NCBI RefSeq assembly: GCF_028532725.1
Contig: NZ_JAQKGU010000013.1
Span: 46,176-110,175 of the forward strand
Source: Desulfovibrio sp. Fe33
Lineage (GTDB): Bacteria; Desulfobacterota; Desulfovibrionia; Desulfovibrionales; Desulfovibrionaceae
Length of the DNA stretch: 64,000 nt
Direction of reading: 5' to 3'
The notes under the pieces are model-generated. The model saw only the letters and a program-made list of their open reading frames with translations, searched no databases and was not told where the DNA came from. Position 1 is the first letter of the stretch; every line of letters begins with the position of its first letter. This document shows, piece after piece, positions 10,126 to 19,356 of this stretch. The translations under genes and the position numbers were made by a program.

Positions 10126-10869
10126 ATGTCGAATCACGCATTGAAAAACGCCGCAGACGCCTTGAGACAGGCCCGTTGCGCCATGGCCTTCACCGGCGCG
10201 GGCATTTCCGTGGAATCGGGCATCCCGCCTTTTCGCGGTCCCGGCGGCGTGTGGTCCCGGTACGACCCGGACATGTTCGAAAAGGGATATTTCAAGCGCC
10301 ACCCCGAAGAAGTCTGGCCCCTGCTCAAGGAAATTTTCTTCGACATGATAGGGCGGGCCAAGCCCAATCCGGCGCACCTGGCCCTGGCTGAACTGGAGGA
10401 CGCCGGAAAGCTCGTCGGCATCGTCACCCAGAACATCGATTCCCTGCATCAGGCAGCGGGAAGCCGGACCGTCCACGAATACCACGGCTCCACCCGACGA
10501 ATGCAATGCCTCTCCTGTCGGACCTACTTCGAATCCTCGGCCATCCCGCTGGATACGCTTCCGCCGCCATGCCCCGTTTGCGGCGGACTGCTCAAGCCCG
10601 ATTTCGTCTTTTTCGGCGAAGGCATCCCGACCGACGTGCACCTGGCCGCCATCGAACTGGCCGCGCAGGCGGACGTCTGCCTCGTCATAGGCACGGGCGG
10701 CGAGGTCGCCCCGGCCGGTCGCATCCCCCATGTGGTCAAAAACCACGGCGGCACGATCATCGAAATCAACCTCCGCGATACGGCCTATACCTATAATACC
10801 ACCGACTACTTCCTCGAAGGAAAGGCGGGTGTCCGAACCCCGGAACTGGTCCGCGCCGTGCTCGCATAG
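10126..10869 (+). CDS. cobB: NAD-dependent protein deacylase, sirtuin (CobB-like)
   Basis: The 247-residue protein removes acetyl or other acyl groups from lysines using NAD+. The Rossmann motif GAGISVESGIPPFRG starts at residue 24, TQNIDSLH is at 101-108 and the catalytic histidine is H120 (EYHGS). A structural zinc is held by C128/C131 and C149/C152 (CLSC and CPVC). The NAD-binding GTGGEVAPAG varies from the usual GTSxxVxPA by having Gly for Ser. Upstream, 3 bp away, is a small membrane-anchored gene. Class III versus class II sirtuin was not resolved: the Tyr/Arg pair that marks desuccinylases was not clearly seen. Confidence 0.93.
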   Translation: MSNHALKNAADALRQARCAMAFTGAGISVESGIPPFRGPGGVWSRYDPDMFEKGYFKRHPEEVWPLLKEIFFDMIGRAKPNPAHLALAELEDAGKLVGIVTQNIDSLHQAAGSRTVHEYHGSTRRMQCLSCRTYFESSAIPLDTLPPPCPVCGGLLKPDFVFFGEGIPTDVHLAAIELAAQADVCLVIGTGGEVAPAGRIPHVVKNHGGTIIEINLRDTAYTYNTTDYFLEGKAGVRTPELVRAVLA

Positions 10870-10900
10870 ACGCGAGCCGCTCATGCGGCGCTGAGGGGGA

Positions 10901-11007
10901 AGGCAGATAGGGAAGCCGCCTTCGGCGGGGTTGGTCAGGTGATTTCGCCTCCGGCGGGCAAGGGGCACGCCCCCTTGCATCCCGATGATCGCCCCTTCGG
11001 GGCGAGA
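10901..11007 (+). repeat. Modular intergenic hairpin repeat, copy A
   Basis: Three hairpin modules occur in a fixed order: GCCGCC-TTC-GGCGG; CGCCTCCGGCG followed by CAAGGGG..CCCCTTG; and CGCCCCTTCGGGGCG. The same order and spacers (for example GTGATTTCGCCTCCGGCGGG) recur near 45502-45605 and 63510-63615. It stands head-to-head with copy B, 72 bp away. Confidence 0.8.
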
Positions 11008-11078
11008 TAGGTACAGCAAAGCGGCACTCCGGCTCGTCAACTCAGATCGATATCTTCATTTGAAAGCAAGTTCGCCGA

Positions 11079-11182
11079 AGGCGAGAGTGGGTTTCCAAAG
11101 GGTCATAACCCTTTGGCCGCCGGAGGCGAAGTCATCCGATAATCCCGCCGAAGGCGGCATCAAAACCTGCCTCCCCCTTCAT
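11079..11182 (-). repeat. Modular intergenic hairpin repeat, copy B (inverted)
   Basis: This is the same module order on the opposite strand: GCCGCC-TTC-GGCGGG, then CTTCGCCTCCGGCGGCC, then CCAAAGGG..CCCTTTGG, then CGCCTTCGGC. It belongs to the CCAAAGGG subtype, like copy C at 37868. With copy A it forms a large imperfect inverted repeat around an unremarkable 72-bp centre. Confidence 0.8.
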
Positions 11183-11193
11183 GCCTCGGGCTG

Positions 11194-12828
11194 TCAGGAT
11201 TGCATATGGCCGATGAGCTGGTTGAGTGAATCGGCCAGGGCGGCCAGGCGTTCCAGGGCGGCGCGGGCTTCGGTCATGGACCGGGCGGTTTCGCCGGAGA
11301 TGGCGGTGATTTCCTCCGTGGCCCTGGCGATCTGTTCGCTGGTGGCGGATTGTTCTTCGGCGGCGGTGGCGATGGAGCGCATCTGGTCGGCGGCGCGGAT
11401 GACGCTTTGCTGGATGTTTTCAATGGATTGTCCGGCGAGGCCCGCCAATTCGGTGGATTCCTGGATTGCGGCCACGGCGAGTTCGGTGGCGGTGACATTT
11501 TCGCGGGTGCCGGTGCGGATGGACTGGATGGCTTCATCCACCTGCTTGGTGGCGTTCATGGTTTTTTCGGCCAGTTTGCGGACTTCATCGGCCACGACGG
11601 CGAAGCCCCGTCCGGCGTCGCCTGCGCGAGCCGCTTCGATGGCCGCGTTGAGCGCCAGCAGGTTGGTCTGGTCCGCGATGTCGTCGATGACCTGCATGAT
11701 CGCGCCGATATCCCTGGTCTGGCGGTCCAGGTGGTCCATTGATTCCTTGAGGGCTTCGGATTGTACGCCCACGCCCCTGATGGCTTCGACGACCTGGTGA
11801 ACGAGGGCGGATCCTTCCTCGGCGAGACCGCGCATTTCCTCCGCGTTGCAGGAGGCGTCGGAGGCGTTGCGGGCCACTTCGAGGACGGTGGCGTTCATCT
11901 GTTCCATGGCCGTGGCCGTTTCTCCGGCACGGTCGCGCTGGGTGTCCGAGCCCTGGCTGGCTTCGTCCACCTTGGCCGCCAGGGTGGCGGACGCGGTGCC
12001 CAGGTCTCCCGCGATGGTTTCGGCTTCGCGGGCCGCCTCGGCGATGCGTTCGTGCTGGAGCCGGGCTTCGGCTTCGCTTTTTTTAATTTCAGTGGTTTCG
12101 GTGAGGATGGTGAACGCGCCCACGATGTTGCCGTCCAGGTCCTTGATGGGGGAGATGTCCACAAGGAGGTGGTAGGGACGGCCCTTGCGGCCTTTGCCTT
12201 CGGTGGCTTGTCCCGTGATGATTTGGCCTTCGCGCATACAGGTGCCGAGCATGGTCGGGCGCGACCTGTCGCCGTAGACGAATTCGGACATGTGCATCCC
12301 GATGAAGTCGGACGGCGGCGCGTCGATCTGCAACAGGTCCAGTTCCGCCTGGTTCAGGAAGGTGATGATTTCGTCGGTGTCCACCACCACGCAGGGTTGG
12401 GTCAGGCTGGTCAGCAGCCCCTGGGCCATGCCGAGTTTGGTTTTGAGTTCGCCGGTCATGTTCCTGACCGCGTCCAGGGTGTCGCCGATGGCGTCCCGGG
12501 CCGGGTAGTCGATGGCCGCGTTGTAGTTCCCCGCCGCGACTTCACGGGTGTAGGCCGAGAGTTCGCGCAGGGGTTTGATGAGGGTGCGCACCAAAACGAA
12601 GCTGCCCACGAGGGCTCCGGCGATTCCGGCGGCCACGATGAGGGCGGCCACGAGCAGGATTCGGCTCTTTACCGCATCCAGCGCCTCCGGGGACACGTTC
12701 AGCCCGCCGATGGTGCTGTCGACCATGAGGATGATGCCGCCCGCCAGGATGACGGCGGTAAGGGCTACCATGCTCACCACGCCGATGATGAGCTTGGCGC
12801 GGAAGGGGACTTTCTTGGAATCGATCAT
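11194..12828 (-). CDS. Methyl-accepting chemotaxis protein with HAMP and PAS domains
   Basis: The 544-residue receptor starts at MIDSKK, where GGAGG precedes the ATG; a longer in-frame start 17 codons upstream lacks this support. Two membrane segments near residues 13-36 and 54-80 are separated by a loop of only about 20 residues, so there is no room for a periplasmic sensor domain. A HAMP linker follows ([20 protein letters not shown]). Next comes a PAS domain ([18 protein letters not shown] to [12 protein letters not shown]) and a long MCP signalling domain with the hairpin tip [20 protein letters not shown]. Sensing should therefore be cytoplasmic or membrane-based through PAS, perhaps redox or energy taxis. 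No C-terminal CheR-binding pentapeptide is seen. Confidence 0.93.
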   Translation of the reverse strand: MIDSKKVPFRAKLIIGVVSMVALTAVILAGGIILMVDSTIGGLNVSPEALDAVKSRILLVAALIVAAGIAGALVGSFVLVRTLIKPLRELSAYTREVAAGNYNAAIDYPARDAIGDTLDAVRNMTGELKTKLGMAQGLLTSLTQPCVVVDTDEIITFLNQAELDLLQIDAPPSDFIGMHMSEFVYGDRSRPTMLGTCMREGQIITGQATEGKGRKGRPYHLLVDISPIKDLDGNIVGAFTILTETTEIKKSEAEARLQHERIAEAAREAETIAGDLGTASATLAAKVDEASQGSDTQRDRAGETATAMEQMNATVLEVARNASDASCNAEEMRGLAEEGSALVHQVVEAIRGVGVQSEALKESMDHLDRQTRDIGAIMQVIDDIADQTNLLALNAAIEAARAGDAGRGFAVVADEVRKLAEKTMNATKQVDEAIQSIRTGTRENVTATELAVAAIQESTELAGLAGQSIENIQQSVIRAADQMRSIATAAEEQSATSEQIARATEEITAISGETARSMTEARAALERLAALADSLNQLIGHMQS

Positions 12829-12946
12829 GCCTCGTCCTCCGGGTTGCGGCTCCGAGGCGGACGGCCCCGGCGCGGGCATTTGTCTGGATAATCTCTGGAT
12901 TTTGTACGAGGCGCACCCGTTTATGTCAATACGGGCTGTTTCGGGC

Positions 12947-14098
12947 CTAGAAAAGGAGCGCGGCGATACCGGCTCCGGCCAGGACGACCCAGAGGATGTC
13001 CACGCCCTTGCGCAGGGCTATGAACGCGGCCGCCGCGAAGACGGCCTGGGCGGCGGTCCACTGGATGGACAGCCCGAAACGGACGGCGACGGCGGCCATG
13101 AGGCCCACCAGGGAGATAAGGCTGCCTTTGAGCACCCGTCTGGCGAGGGGCGAGGCTACCAGCCTGTCGGCGAAGGGAGTTGCGGCGCAGAGGATGATGA
13201 GCGAGGGCGCGAACACGGTGATCGCCGCCACAAGCGCTCCCGTTACGCCGGACACCGCATAGCCCACGAACGCGCCGGTCATGACGATGGGACCGGGCGT
13301 GACCTGCCCGAGGGCGATGCCGTCCATGAACATTGGTTCGGTCAGCCACCCGCGCACCTCCACCACCTCGTGGAGCATGAGCGGCACGGACACATAGCCT
13401 CCGCCGAAGGCGAAGCAGTCGATCTTTATCATGAGCAGGCCGAGCCGGAACAGTTCCGGATCGAGGATGTACAGTGCGCCCATGAAGGCGAGCAGGGCCG
13501 CCAGCAGCAGTCCGGCGAAACGCAGGGGGCCGCGTCCGGTTTGGCCGTCGGGCGGGGTCATGCCCCCCTGCTCGTCGCGGAGGAGGAACAGGGCCAGCAC
13601 GCAGATCACGGCCAGGGCCAGGATCGGATTGCCTTTGAGCCCGAGCCAGACGCCCGCCAGGCAGGCGAGAAGTTTTGCGGCGAGGGTGTCCAGGTAGCGG
13701 CGGGCGAAGTTGACGGCCGCGTGGAGGATCAGGGCCACGATGACGAGTTGCAGGCCGGTGAAGGCCGCGGTCACGGCGGCCACGTCCCGGGCCGAAAAGT
13801 AGAGCGCGGTCAGGCCGAGCATGAGCAGGAAGGCGGGCAGGCCGAAGCCCGTGTAAGCGGCGAGAGCCCCGAGGCCGCCGCGCGACCGCAGGCCCACGTA
13901 TGCCGCCACCTGCATGGCTGTGGCGCCGGGCAGGAGCTGGGTCAGGGACATGCCCAGCGAAAAGGTGGGTTCGTCGAGCCAGCCTTTGCGCTCCACGGCC
14001 ATGGCGCGGATGTAGGGGACCATGGCCGGTCCGCCGAACGCGGTCAGTCCGAGCCGGAGAAAGGCGAGAAATATGCTTGCCAGGGTGGGTCGGGACAT
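12947..14098 (-). CDS. chrA: Chromate transporter, ChrA family
   Basis: The 383-residue membrane protein consists of two homologous halves, as in the long-chain ChrA type. Each half has the CHR signature: [18 protein letters not shown] with [14 protein letters not shown] in the N-half, and [19 protein letters not shown] with [14 protein letters not shown] in the C-half. About ten helices are expected. ChrA exports chromate and may act on other oxyanions such as sulfate. This is of note in a sulfate reducer, but the sequence shows no substrate evidence. The gene ends 6 bp before the hemW-like stop region on the same strand and is probably in one operon with it. Confidence 0.9.
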   Translation of the reverse strand: MSRPTLASIFLAFLRLGLTAFGGPAMVPYIRAMAVERKGWLDEPTFSLGMSLTQLLPGATAMQVAAYVGLRSRGGLGALAAYTGFGLPAFLLMLGLTALYFSARDVAAVTAAFTGLQLVIVALILHAAVNFARRYLDTLAAKLLACLAGVWLGLKGNPILALAVICVLALFLLRDEQGGMTPPDGQTGRGPLRFAGLLLAALLAFMGALYILDPELFRLGLLMIKIDCFAFGGGYVSVPLMLHEVVEVRGWLTEPMFMDGIALGQVTPGPIVMTGAFVGYAVSGVTGALVAAITVFAPSLIILCAATPFADRLVASPLARRVLKGSLISLVGLMAAVAVRFGLSIQWTAAQAVFAAAAFIALRKGVDILWVVLAGAGIAALLF

Positions 14099-14104
14099 GA
14101 CGGC

Positions 14105-15334
14105 CTAGTCGCCGAAGGCGAGCTGCTTGATGATGGCGTTGGACACGAGCATACCGTTCTTGGTCAGCCTGAGCCTGCCGCCGGATATGCGCACCAGGTT
14201 TTCGCGGTGCAGGGTGCTTATGAGCCGTTCCTGTTTCTTGACCAGGTCGAAGCCCGTGCGCTTGCGGTATTCCTTCAGGTCCAGCCCCCTGCTCGTGCGC
14301 AGGCTGAGCATGACCAGCTCGGTGAGCAGGTCGTCGTCGGTCAGCTCCTCGAAATCGTTGCCCACCAGCTCGCCGCGCACGTAGGCGTCGTATTCGTCCA
14401 TGTAGCGCGGCACCGTGAACCGTCTGCGGCCCAGGGTGGACACCGCCGACGGTCCCAGCCCCAGGTAGTCCGACCCGTTCCAGTATCCGGAGTTGTGCAC
14501 GGACATGAATCCCATGCGCGCGAAATTGGACACCTCGTAATGGAGGTACCCCACGGACTCCAGGAATTCGGCGCCGTAGACGAACATCCGGCCCTGCTCC
14601 TGGTCCGGGGGCAGGATCAGGTCGCCGCCCGGTCCGCACCGGCGGGCCGTGACCGTGCCATCTTCCAGGGTCAGGTTGTAGGCGGAGATGTGCTCGGGCC
14701 GCATCTCGGACACGACCTTGAGTGCGTCGAGCCACGCCTTGAGCTTCTGGCCCGGCAGCCCCCAGATGAGGTCCAGGCCGATGTTGCCGAATCCGGCCCG
14801 GCGCGCCTGGTCGAATGCCTGATGCGCCATGCCCGCCGAATGCGGACGGCCCAGCATCTGGAGGTCTGCGTCCCTGAGGCTCTGCACGCCCAGCGACAGC
14901 CGGTTAAATCCCATGTTCAGCAGCCCTCGGAAGTAGCTGACGTCATGGGCCGAGTCCGGGTTGGCCTCGATGGTCGTCTCGATTCCCGGATTGACGATGA
15001 ACGCCTTGTCCAACGCCTCCATGATCCGGTCGAGTCCGGCCAGGGGAACCATGGACGGGGTGCCGCCGCCGAAATAGATGGTGCGCAGCGCGGGCCGTTG
15101 CAGCCGCCGTCCCCACAGTTCGATTTCCTTGAGCAGCAGCGAGAGATACCAGGCGAAGGTGGTCTGCTCGAAGACCTGGGAGTGGAAAGAGCAGTAGTGG
15201 CAGCGGGAGCGGCAGAACGGCACGTGGATGTAGAGCAGCAACCCCTTGCGGTCGGTCGCGCTTCGGGTCGGCGCGGGGCCGGTTCCGGGAAAGGCCGGTC
15301 TCGTCGGGGTGTTCTTGTCGTGTATCCTGCCCAT
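14105..15334 (-). CDS. hemW: Radical SAM heme chaperone HemW-like / coproporphyrinogen dehydrogenase-like protein
   Basis: The 409-residue protein starts at MGRIHDKN, preceded by GAGGTGAG; the longer open frame upstream overlaps the next gene and looks non-coding. The radical-SAM cluster motif CxxxCxxC is C41, C45, C48 (FCRSRCHYCSFHS), and GGGTPS follows. HemW_C-like features are GLGPSAVS and a C-terminal winged-helix tail. HemW proteins insert heme into respiratory enzymes, and true HemN has an extra N-terminal Cys motif that is absent here. The cydAB heme oxidase elsewhere in the window is a possible client. A 30-residue Pro/Thr-rich leader before the core is unusual. Confidence 0.85.
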   Translation of the reverse strand: MGRIHDKNTPTRPAFPGTGPAPTRSATDRKGLLLYIHVPFCRSRCHYCSFHSQVFEQTTFAWYLSLLLKEIELWGRRLQRPALRTIYFGGGTPSMVPLAGLDRIMEALDKAFIVNPGIETTIEANPDSAHDVSYFRGLLNMGFNRLSLGVQSLRDADLQMLGRPHSAGMAHQAFDQARRAGFGNIGLDLIWGLPGQKLKAWLDALKVVSEMRPEHISAYNLTLEDGTVTARRCGPGGDLILPPDQEQGRMFVYGAEFLESVGYLHYEVSNFARMGFMSVHNSGYWNGSDYLGLGPSAVSTLGRRRFTVPRYMDEYDAYVRGELVGNDFEELTDDDLLTELVMLSLRTSRGLDLKEYRKRTGFDLVKKQERLISTLHRENLVRISGGRLRLTKNGMLVSNAIIKQLAFGD

Positions 15335-15336
15335 GC

Positions 15337-15690
15337 TCACCTCTTCCGGCGGCTTGAAAAGACCACAAGAGCTCCTGCGATCAGATATGCGGCCGCCGCG
15401 AATCCGATCAGGGCCACGCCGGGCGCGTTCGTCAGGCTCGACCAGGCGAGCAGCAGCGCTCCGGCCGCCTCGTAGAGCATCAGCAAGGTTATGGCCCAGA
15501 TGGAAACGAGCCGTCCCGCGTGGGCGAACCGGGCGATGATTCCGTAGACCAGCAGGGCCAGGATGCCGATGCCCCACGCCTCGGTCGAGCCCTGGGCCAG
15601 TCCGTTGACAAGCACTGCCAAGGTCTTCAGCAGCAGAAAGCCTATGAGCACATGTTTGCGCGTCAGCAGGAATCGGAGCAGCGCGCCCAT
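15337..15690 (-). CDS. Small integral membrane protein, DUF-type, unknown function
   Basis: The 117-residue protein has four hydrophobic segments: HVLIGFLLLKTLAVLV, GIGILALLVYGIIA, IWAITLLMLYEAAGALLLAW and GVALIGFAAAAYLIAGALVVF. It ends in a basic tail (SSRRKR). The ATG is 2 nt after the queH stop, and the stop is 2 nt before the hemW start, so translational coupling in a queH-membrane protein-hemW operon is likely. No function was recognised. Confidence 0.75.
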   Translation of the reverse strand: MGALLRFLLTRKHVLIGFLLLKTLAVLVNGLAQGSTEAWGIGILALLVYGIIARFAHAGRLVSIWAITLLMLYEAAGALLLAWSSLTNAPGVALIGFAAAAYLIAGALVVFSSRRKR

Positions 15691-15692
15691 GT

Positions 15693-16235
15693 CTAATCCA
15701 TCAGCTCCCGCTTGTACCGCTCGTTTTCGCTGTACAGGCAGCCGCAATACTGCTGGCGGTATATTTCCCACGCCTTGGACGCCTCGATGCCCTCTTTCCA
15801 CCCCTCGCGGAAGTCGTGATACAGGAATTTCGTCTTGGCCGATTCCAGATCCCGCCCCAGGGCCGCGATCTCGTCGTGCTTCTGGTATTTGGAATAGAGC
15901 AGAGTGGTGGTGAAAAAATCGAACCCGCCCCGCCTGGCGATCTGGGAAGCGCGCTCCAGGCGCATGGCGTAGCAGTGGAAACAGCGGTTGTTTTCCCGGT
16001 GGGCCACGGCCCGGAACCACTCTTGCGGACGGTACTCGTTGTCCTTGACGATCACCTGCACGCCCAGCTTCTCGGCCACGGCCAGACATCCGTCCCGCCG
16101 TTTGACGTACTCCATGAGCGGATGGATGTTCGGGTTGTAGAAAAGGCCCGTAACCTCGTGACCGGCGTCCAGCAGGGTCTTCAACGTGGTGATCGAACAC
16201 GGCCCACAACAGATATGCAGCAATACTTTCGACAT
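15693..16235 (-). CDS. queH: Epoxyqueuosine reductase QueH
   Basis: The 180-residue enzyme is of the QueH (DUF208) type, which carries out the last step of queuosine synthesis in tRNA by reducing epoxyqueuosine. It is unrelated in sequence to QueG. The defining motif HICCGPCS places cysteines at 9, 10 and 13. Later CFHCYAMRL and YCGCLYSE supply the other metal/cluster cysteines, and LFYNPNIHP is a family hallmark. The start is uncertain: MSKVLLH fits homologues but lacks a strong Shine-Dalgarno sequence, and an ATG 7 codons upstream is possible. It heads the three-gene leftward unit with the small membrane protein and hemW. Confidence 0.9.
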   Translation of the reverse strand: MSKVLLHICCGPCSITTLKTLLDAGHEVTGLFYNPNIHPLMEYVKRRDGCLAVAEKLGVQVIVKDNEYRPQEWFRAVAHRENNRCFHCYAMRLERASQIARRGGFDFFTTTLLYSKYQKHDEIAALGRDLESAKTKFLYHDFREGWKEGIEASKAWEIYRQQYCGCLYSENERYKRELMD

Positions 16236-16404
16236 TTGACGATATTTTGAGCCCATTTCCCGCGGTTTGTAAAGGAAATGCCGTCGCCTTCCCCTCCGGT
16301 TTCCAGGGGACGGGCGGGACCAGGTCAGGCTCCGCCCGGTTGTCCTTTTCTCCCCCCCTTCTCCATGGTAGCCTGTCCGAAAATCACAAAAGGAAAGGAC
16401 ATTC

Positions 16405-17004
16405 ATGGCGAAATACACCGGCATCAATCACCTGGCCATGGTCACCGGGGATATGGACGCGACCATCCGGTTCTGGCGGGATCTGCTCGGAATGCGGTTG
16501 GTGGTCGGCCTGGGGCACCCTGGCTACCGCCACTATTTCTTCGAAATATCCGAAGACGACATGATCGCCTTTTTCGAGTGGCCCGGCGTGGAGCGGCTCG
16601 ACGAGCGGGACCATGGGTTTCCGGTCAAGGGCAAGGTGGCCTTCGACCACATCTCCTTCGGCGTGTCCTGCGAGGACGACCTCTGGGAGATCAAGGACAA
16701 GCTCGAAGCGGCCGACGTATGGTGCTCCGAGGTGGTGGACCATGGCTTCATCCATTCCATCTACGCCTTCGATCCCAACAACATACCCATCGAGTTCAGC
16801 GCGACGGTTGAGGGCGTGGACGTTCGCGCGACCCCGGTCATGACCGATTCGCAGCCCAGCAGCGAGGCCCTCAAGGGGGCGGAGCCGCAGCCCGGCGTCT
16901 GGCCCGAGGTGGCCGAACCCACGCCGGACGGGGACAAGACCGTGTACGAGGGAGAGGGCCACAAGATCGTCGAGGCCCTGGAAAAACTCAAGGGCCGGGA
17001 GTAG
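16405..17004 (+). CDS. VOC-superfamily (glyoxalase/dioxygenase-fold) protein
   Basis: The 199-residue protein has two beta-alpha-beta-beta-beta VOC modules. The first contains GINHLAMVTGDMDATIRFWRD and HYFFEI, and the second FDHISFGV and YAFDPNNIPIEFS. Candidate metal ligands are His9 and Glu in FFE in the first half, and His in FDHISF and the Glu of IEFS in the second. An acidic 55-residue tail follows the fold. Substrate is not predictable; the family includes glyoxalase I, extradiol dioxygenases and fosfomycin resistance proteins. AAAGGAAAGG precedes the ATG. Confidence 0.85.
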   Translation: MAKYTGINHLAMVTGDMDATIRFWRDLLGMRLVVGLGHPGYRHYFFEISEDDMIAFFEWPGVERLDERDHGFPVKGKVAFDHISFGVSCEDDLWEIKDKLEAADVWCSEVVDHGFIHSIYAFDPNNIPIEFSATVEGVDVRATPVMTDSQPSSEALKGAEPQPGVWPEVAEPTPDGDKTVYEGEGHKIVEALEKLKGRE

Positions 17005-17086
17005 CCGGGAAGTAGCCGGGAAGCGGCGGGGTTTCCGCTGGCAAAGAGGCGGGAAATATCCTAGACGGGTTTCTCAAGGAGAAACC

Positions 17087-17815
17087 GTGCTCAGACCCGT
17101 CGCCCGCATCCCGTTTCACGCGCCCTGCCGCAGCGCCGCCTTCATCCGGCGCATCAAGCGTTTCACCGTGGAGGCCGAGGCCCTGGACGGCCCGGACAGG
17201 GGCGCGATCCTCAAGGCCCACACCAACAACACCGGCTCCATGCTCGGCCTGCTCCGGCCCGGCGGCGCGGCCCTGCTTTCGCCCGCGGCCAACCCGGACC
17301 GCAAACTCAAGTATACCTTGGAAGGGCTTTCCCTCGGCAAAGCCATGGTCGGGGTGAATACGCTCACGCCCAACCGTATGCTGTATACGGCCTGGGAGTG
17401 CGGGGCCATGCCCGAAATGGACGGATACGAACATTTTCAGAAAGAGGCCAAGGTGGGCCACAGCCGACTGGACGCGCATCTGACCGGCGAGCGGGGAGAC
17501 CTGTGGGTGGAGTGCAAGAACGTGACCCTTGTCGAGGACGACGTGGCCCGTTTCCCGGACGCGGTCACCGAGCGGGGGCAGAAGCATCTGCGCGAGCTCA
17601 TGGACCTTGCCGCCGCAGGCTCGCGCGTGGCCCTGTTCTTCCTGGTACAGCGGCCTGACGGCCGGTGCTTCGGCCCGGCTGATTTCATCGACCCCGCATA
17701 CGCGGAGCTGTTTTACGAGGCCTTGGACGCCGGGGTGGAGGCGTGGCCCTATGTGGCCGAGGTGGACGAGAACGGCATCACCCTCGGCCGCAGGCTTCAG
17801 GTGGTGGCTCCGTGA
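17087..17815 (+). CDS. sfsA: SfsA family DNA-binding/nuclease-like protein
   Basis: The 242-residue protein starts with GTG, well supported by AAGGAG six bases upstream. SfsA signatures are HTNNTGSM near residue 44, GVNTLTPNRM near 88, and VECKNVTLVEDDVARFPDAV, followed by RGQKHLREL. SfsA was described as a sugar-fermentation stimulation protein in E. coli; the fold has an OB-like domain plus a PD-(D/E)xK nuclease-like core (WVECKN). Its stop overlaps the GTG of the downstream transporter (GTGA), so the two are coupled. Confidence 0.92.
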   Translation: MLRPVARIPFHAPCRSAAFIRRIKRFTVEAEALDGPDRGAILKAHTNNTGSMLGLLRPGGAALLSPAANPDRKLKYTLEGLSLGKAMVGVNTLTPNRMLYTAWECGAMPEMDGYEHFQKEAKVGHSRLDAHLTGERGDLWVECKNVTLVEDDVARFPDAVTERGQKHLRELMDLAAAGSRVALFFLVQRPDGRCFGPADFIDPAYAELFYEALDAGVEAWPYVAEVDENGITLGRRLQVVAP

Positions 17816-18690
17816 CCCGGCTGCTGATCGGAGCGGTGCTCATCAGCTTCTCTTCGGTCATGGTGGTCCTGGCCGGATTGCCGCCGGAAGTGACCGGGTT
17901 CTACCGGCTGACCGGAGGCGGACTGGCCATGCTGGCCGTGCTGGCCCGGGCGGGCAAGCTCAGGCTGTTCACCCCGGACGTCATCAAGTGGGGAAGCGTG
18001 GCCGCCGTGTTCTTTGCCGGGGACTTCGTCTTCTGGCACCGTTCCATCGCCTGCGTGGGGCCGGGATTGTCCACCATGCTCGGCAATTTCCAGGTCATCC
18101 CCCTGGCCATAGTCTCGGCCCTATTTTTCAAGGAACGTATGCCGGGGCGCATGTTTGTGGCCATCCCGCTGGCTCTGGCCGGGCTTTATCTCATGGTCGG
18201 CGCAGGCTGGAGCGGATTTTCCGCCGATTACAGAATGGGCGTGTTTTTCGGGCTGCTGACCGCCTGCTTCTATGCCCTGTACATGCTTTCGCTCAAATAC
18301 GCCCTGGCCCGCGACAGGATGGATTCACTGGTCCTGGCGTCGGCCGCGGCGATCGCCACGGGCCTGATTCTCGGCGCACTGGCCCTGGCCGGAGGCCAAT
18401 CCTTCGTTATCCCGTCGCTCAAGTCGCTGGCGGCCATTTCCGCGTTGGCGTTCATTTGCCACGCCGTGGGCTGGTTTCTCATCACCCGGGGCATCCAGAC
18501 CGTGCGCGGCGCTCTGGTCGGCCTCATACTTCTCTTGCAGCCCACACTTTCTTTCGTCTGGGACATCCTTTTCTTCGACAAGCCGGTGAACCCGGTGGAG
18601 CTTTCGGGCGTGGCCCTGGCCCTGGTCGGAATATACATCGGCTCCAATGCGAAGATGGGCCGACGCCGAGCTGCGCCCTTTCAAAAGTGA
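17812..18690 (+). CDS. EamA/DMT-family transporter
   Basis: The 292-residue membrane protein has about ten helices in two EamA repeats. The GTG start overlaps the sfsA stop as GTGA, which selects it over an earlier in-frame ATG inside sfsA. Typical features are the helix-end VGPGLSTMLGNFQVIPLAIVSA in the first half and RGALVGLILLLQPTLSFVWD in the second. Drug/metabolite transporters of this type export amino acids, nucleosides or other small solutes; no substrate can be named. Confidence 0.87.
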   Translation: MTRLLIGAVLISFSSVMVVLAGLPPEVTGFYRLTGGGLAMLAVLARAGKLRLFTPDVIKWGSVAAVFFAGDFVFWHRSIACVGPGLSTMLGNFQVIPLAIVSALFFKERMPGRMFVAIPLALAGLYLMVGAGWSGFSADYRMGVFFGLLTACFYALYMLSLKYALARDRMDSLVLASAAAIATGLILGALALAGGQSFVIPSLKSLAAISALAFICHAVGWFLITRGIQTVRGALVGLILLLQPTLSFVWDILFFDKPVNPVELSGVALALVGIYIGSNAKMGRRRAAPFQK

Positions 18691-18811
18691 ACCCTTTTGG
18701 GGACGGGCATCGCCGTATGGGCCGGAATCGGGGATGGAGTCTGTTCGCGAGGCGGGGCCGCATCGATCTGTCCTTGCGGCCCGTATGGGCACAGGCGAGC
18801 TCGCGACCATG

Positions 18812-18849
18812 AAAAAAGCCCCGGAACCGTGATGGTCCTGGGCTTTTTG
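18812..18849. terminator. Bidirectional terminator between convergent genes
   Basis: AAAAAGCCC ... GGGCTTTTT forms a stem with an inner GG..CC helix, and A/T tracts on both sides serve both strands. It closes the sfsA-EamA unit and the leftward thioesterase unit. Confidence 0.8.
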
Positions 18850-18851
18850 CG

Positions 18852-19355
18852 TCAGCCTTTTTTCTGGAGGCAGACCCTTTTGCCGTCTTCGAGCTCGCGC
18901 TCGCGCTTGCGCATTTCGCGGCGCAGCTCCGCCTCGGCGTAACGGCGTTTGGCGGTTTCGGTTTCGAGCTTAAGGGGCGGGACCTCGGTGGGTTTGCCGT
19001 TTTCGTCGAGGGCCACGTAAGTCAGGTAGGCCGAGTTGGTGTGGCGTACTTCGCCGGTGCGCAGGTTCTCGGCCTCCACCCGGACGCCGATCTCCATGGA
19101 GGTGCGGCCCACGTGGTTGATGCTGGCCTTGAAGGTGAGCAGCTCGCCCATGTAGGCGGGCTGCTTGAAGGCCATGCGGTCGATGGACACGGTCACGGTG
19201 TTGCAGCGGGAATGGCGTTTGGCCACCACGCCGCCCGTGGTGTCCACGTGCTTGAGTATGACGCCGCCGTGCAGGTTGCCTGCGGGGTTTGCGTCCTGGG
19301 GCAGGACGAGGTGGGTCATTATCACCTCGGATTCTGCTGCGGTTTTCGCTTTCAT
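18852..19355 (-). CDS. Acyl-CoA thioesterase, hotdog fold (YciA/BACH type)
   Basis: The 167-residue protein hydrolyses acyl-CoA thioesters. The signature DANPAGNLHGGVILKHVD carries the family's conserved Asn/His-Gly-Gly core, and SIDRMAFKQP and NHVGRTSMEIGVRVEAE are typical. The start at MKAKT is set by GAGAGG and by the preceding gene's stop, one base away; an upstream in-frame ATG (19379) would lie inside that gene. A highly charged C-terminal helix follows the fold (about residues 130-160). Coupled to a small upstream gene. Confidence 0.9.
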   Translation of the reverse strand: MKAKTAAESEVIMTHLVLPQDANPAGNLHGGVILKHVDTTGGVVAKRHSRCNTVTVSIDRMAFKQPAYMGELLTFKASINHVGRTSMEIGVRVEAENLRTGEVRHTNSAYLTYVALDENGKPTEVPPLKLETETAKRRYAEAELRREMRKRERELEDGKRVCLQKKG

Positions 19356-19356
19356 A

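Noticed and set aside
12575..15475. A 966-codon plus-strand frame opposite the chemoreceptor, chrA and hemW genes
   Set aside because: It crosses three well-supported genes on the other strand and shows only antisense composition (His/Gly/Glu-rich) without any domain.
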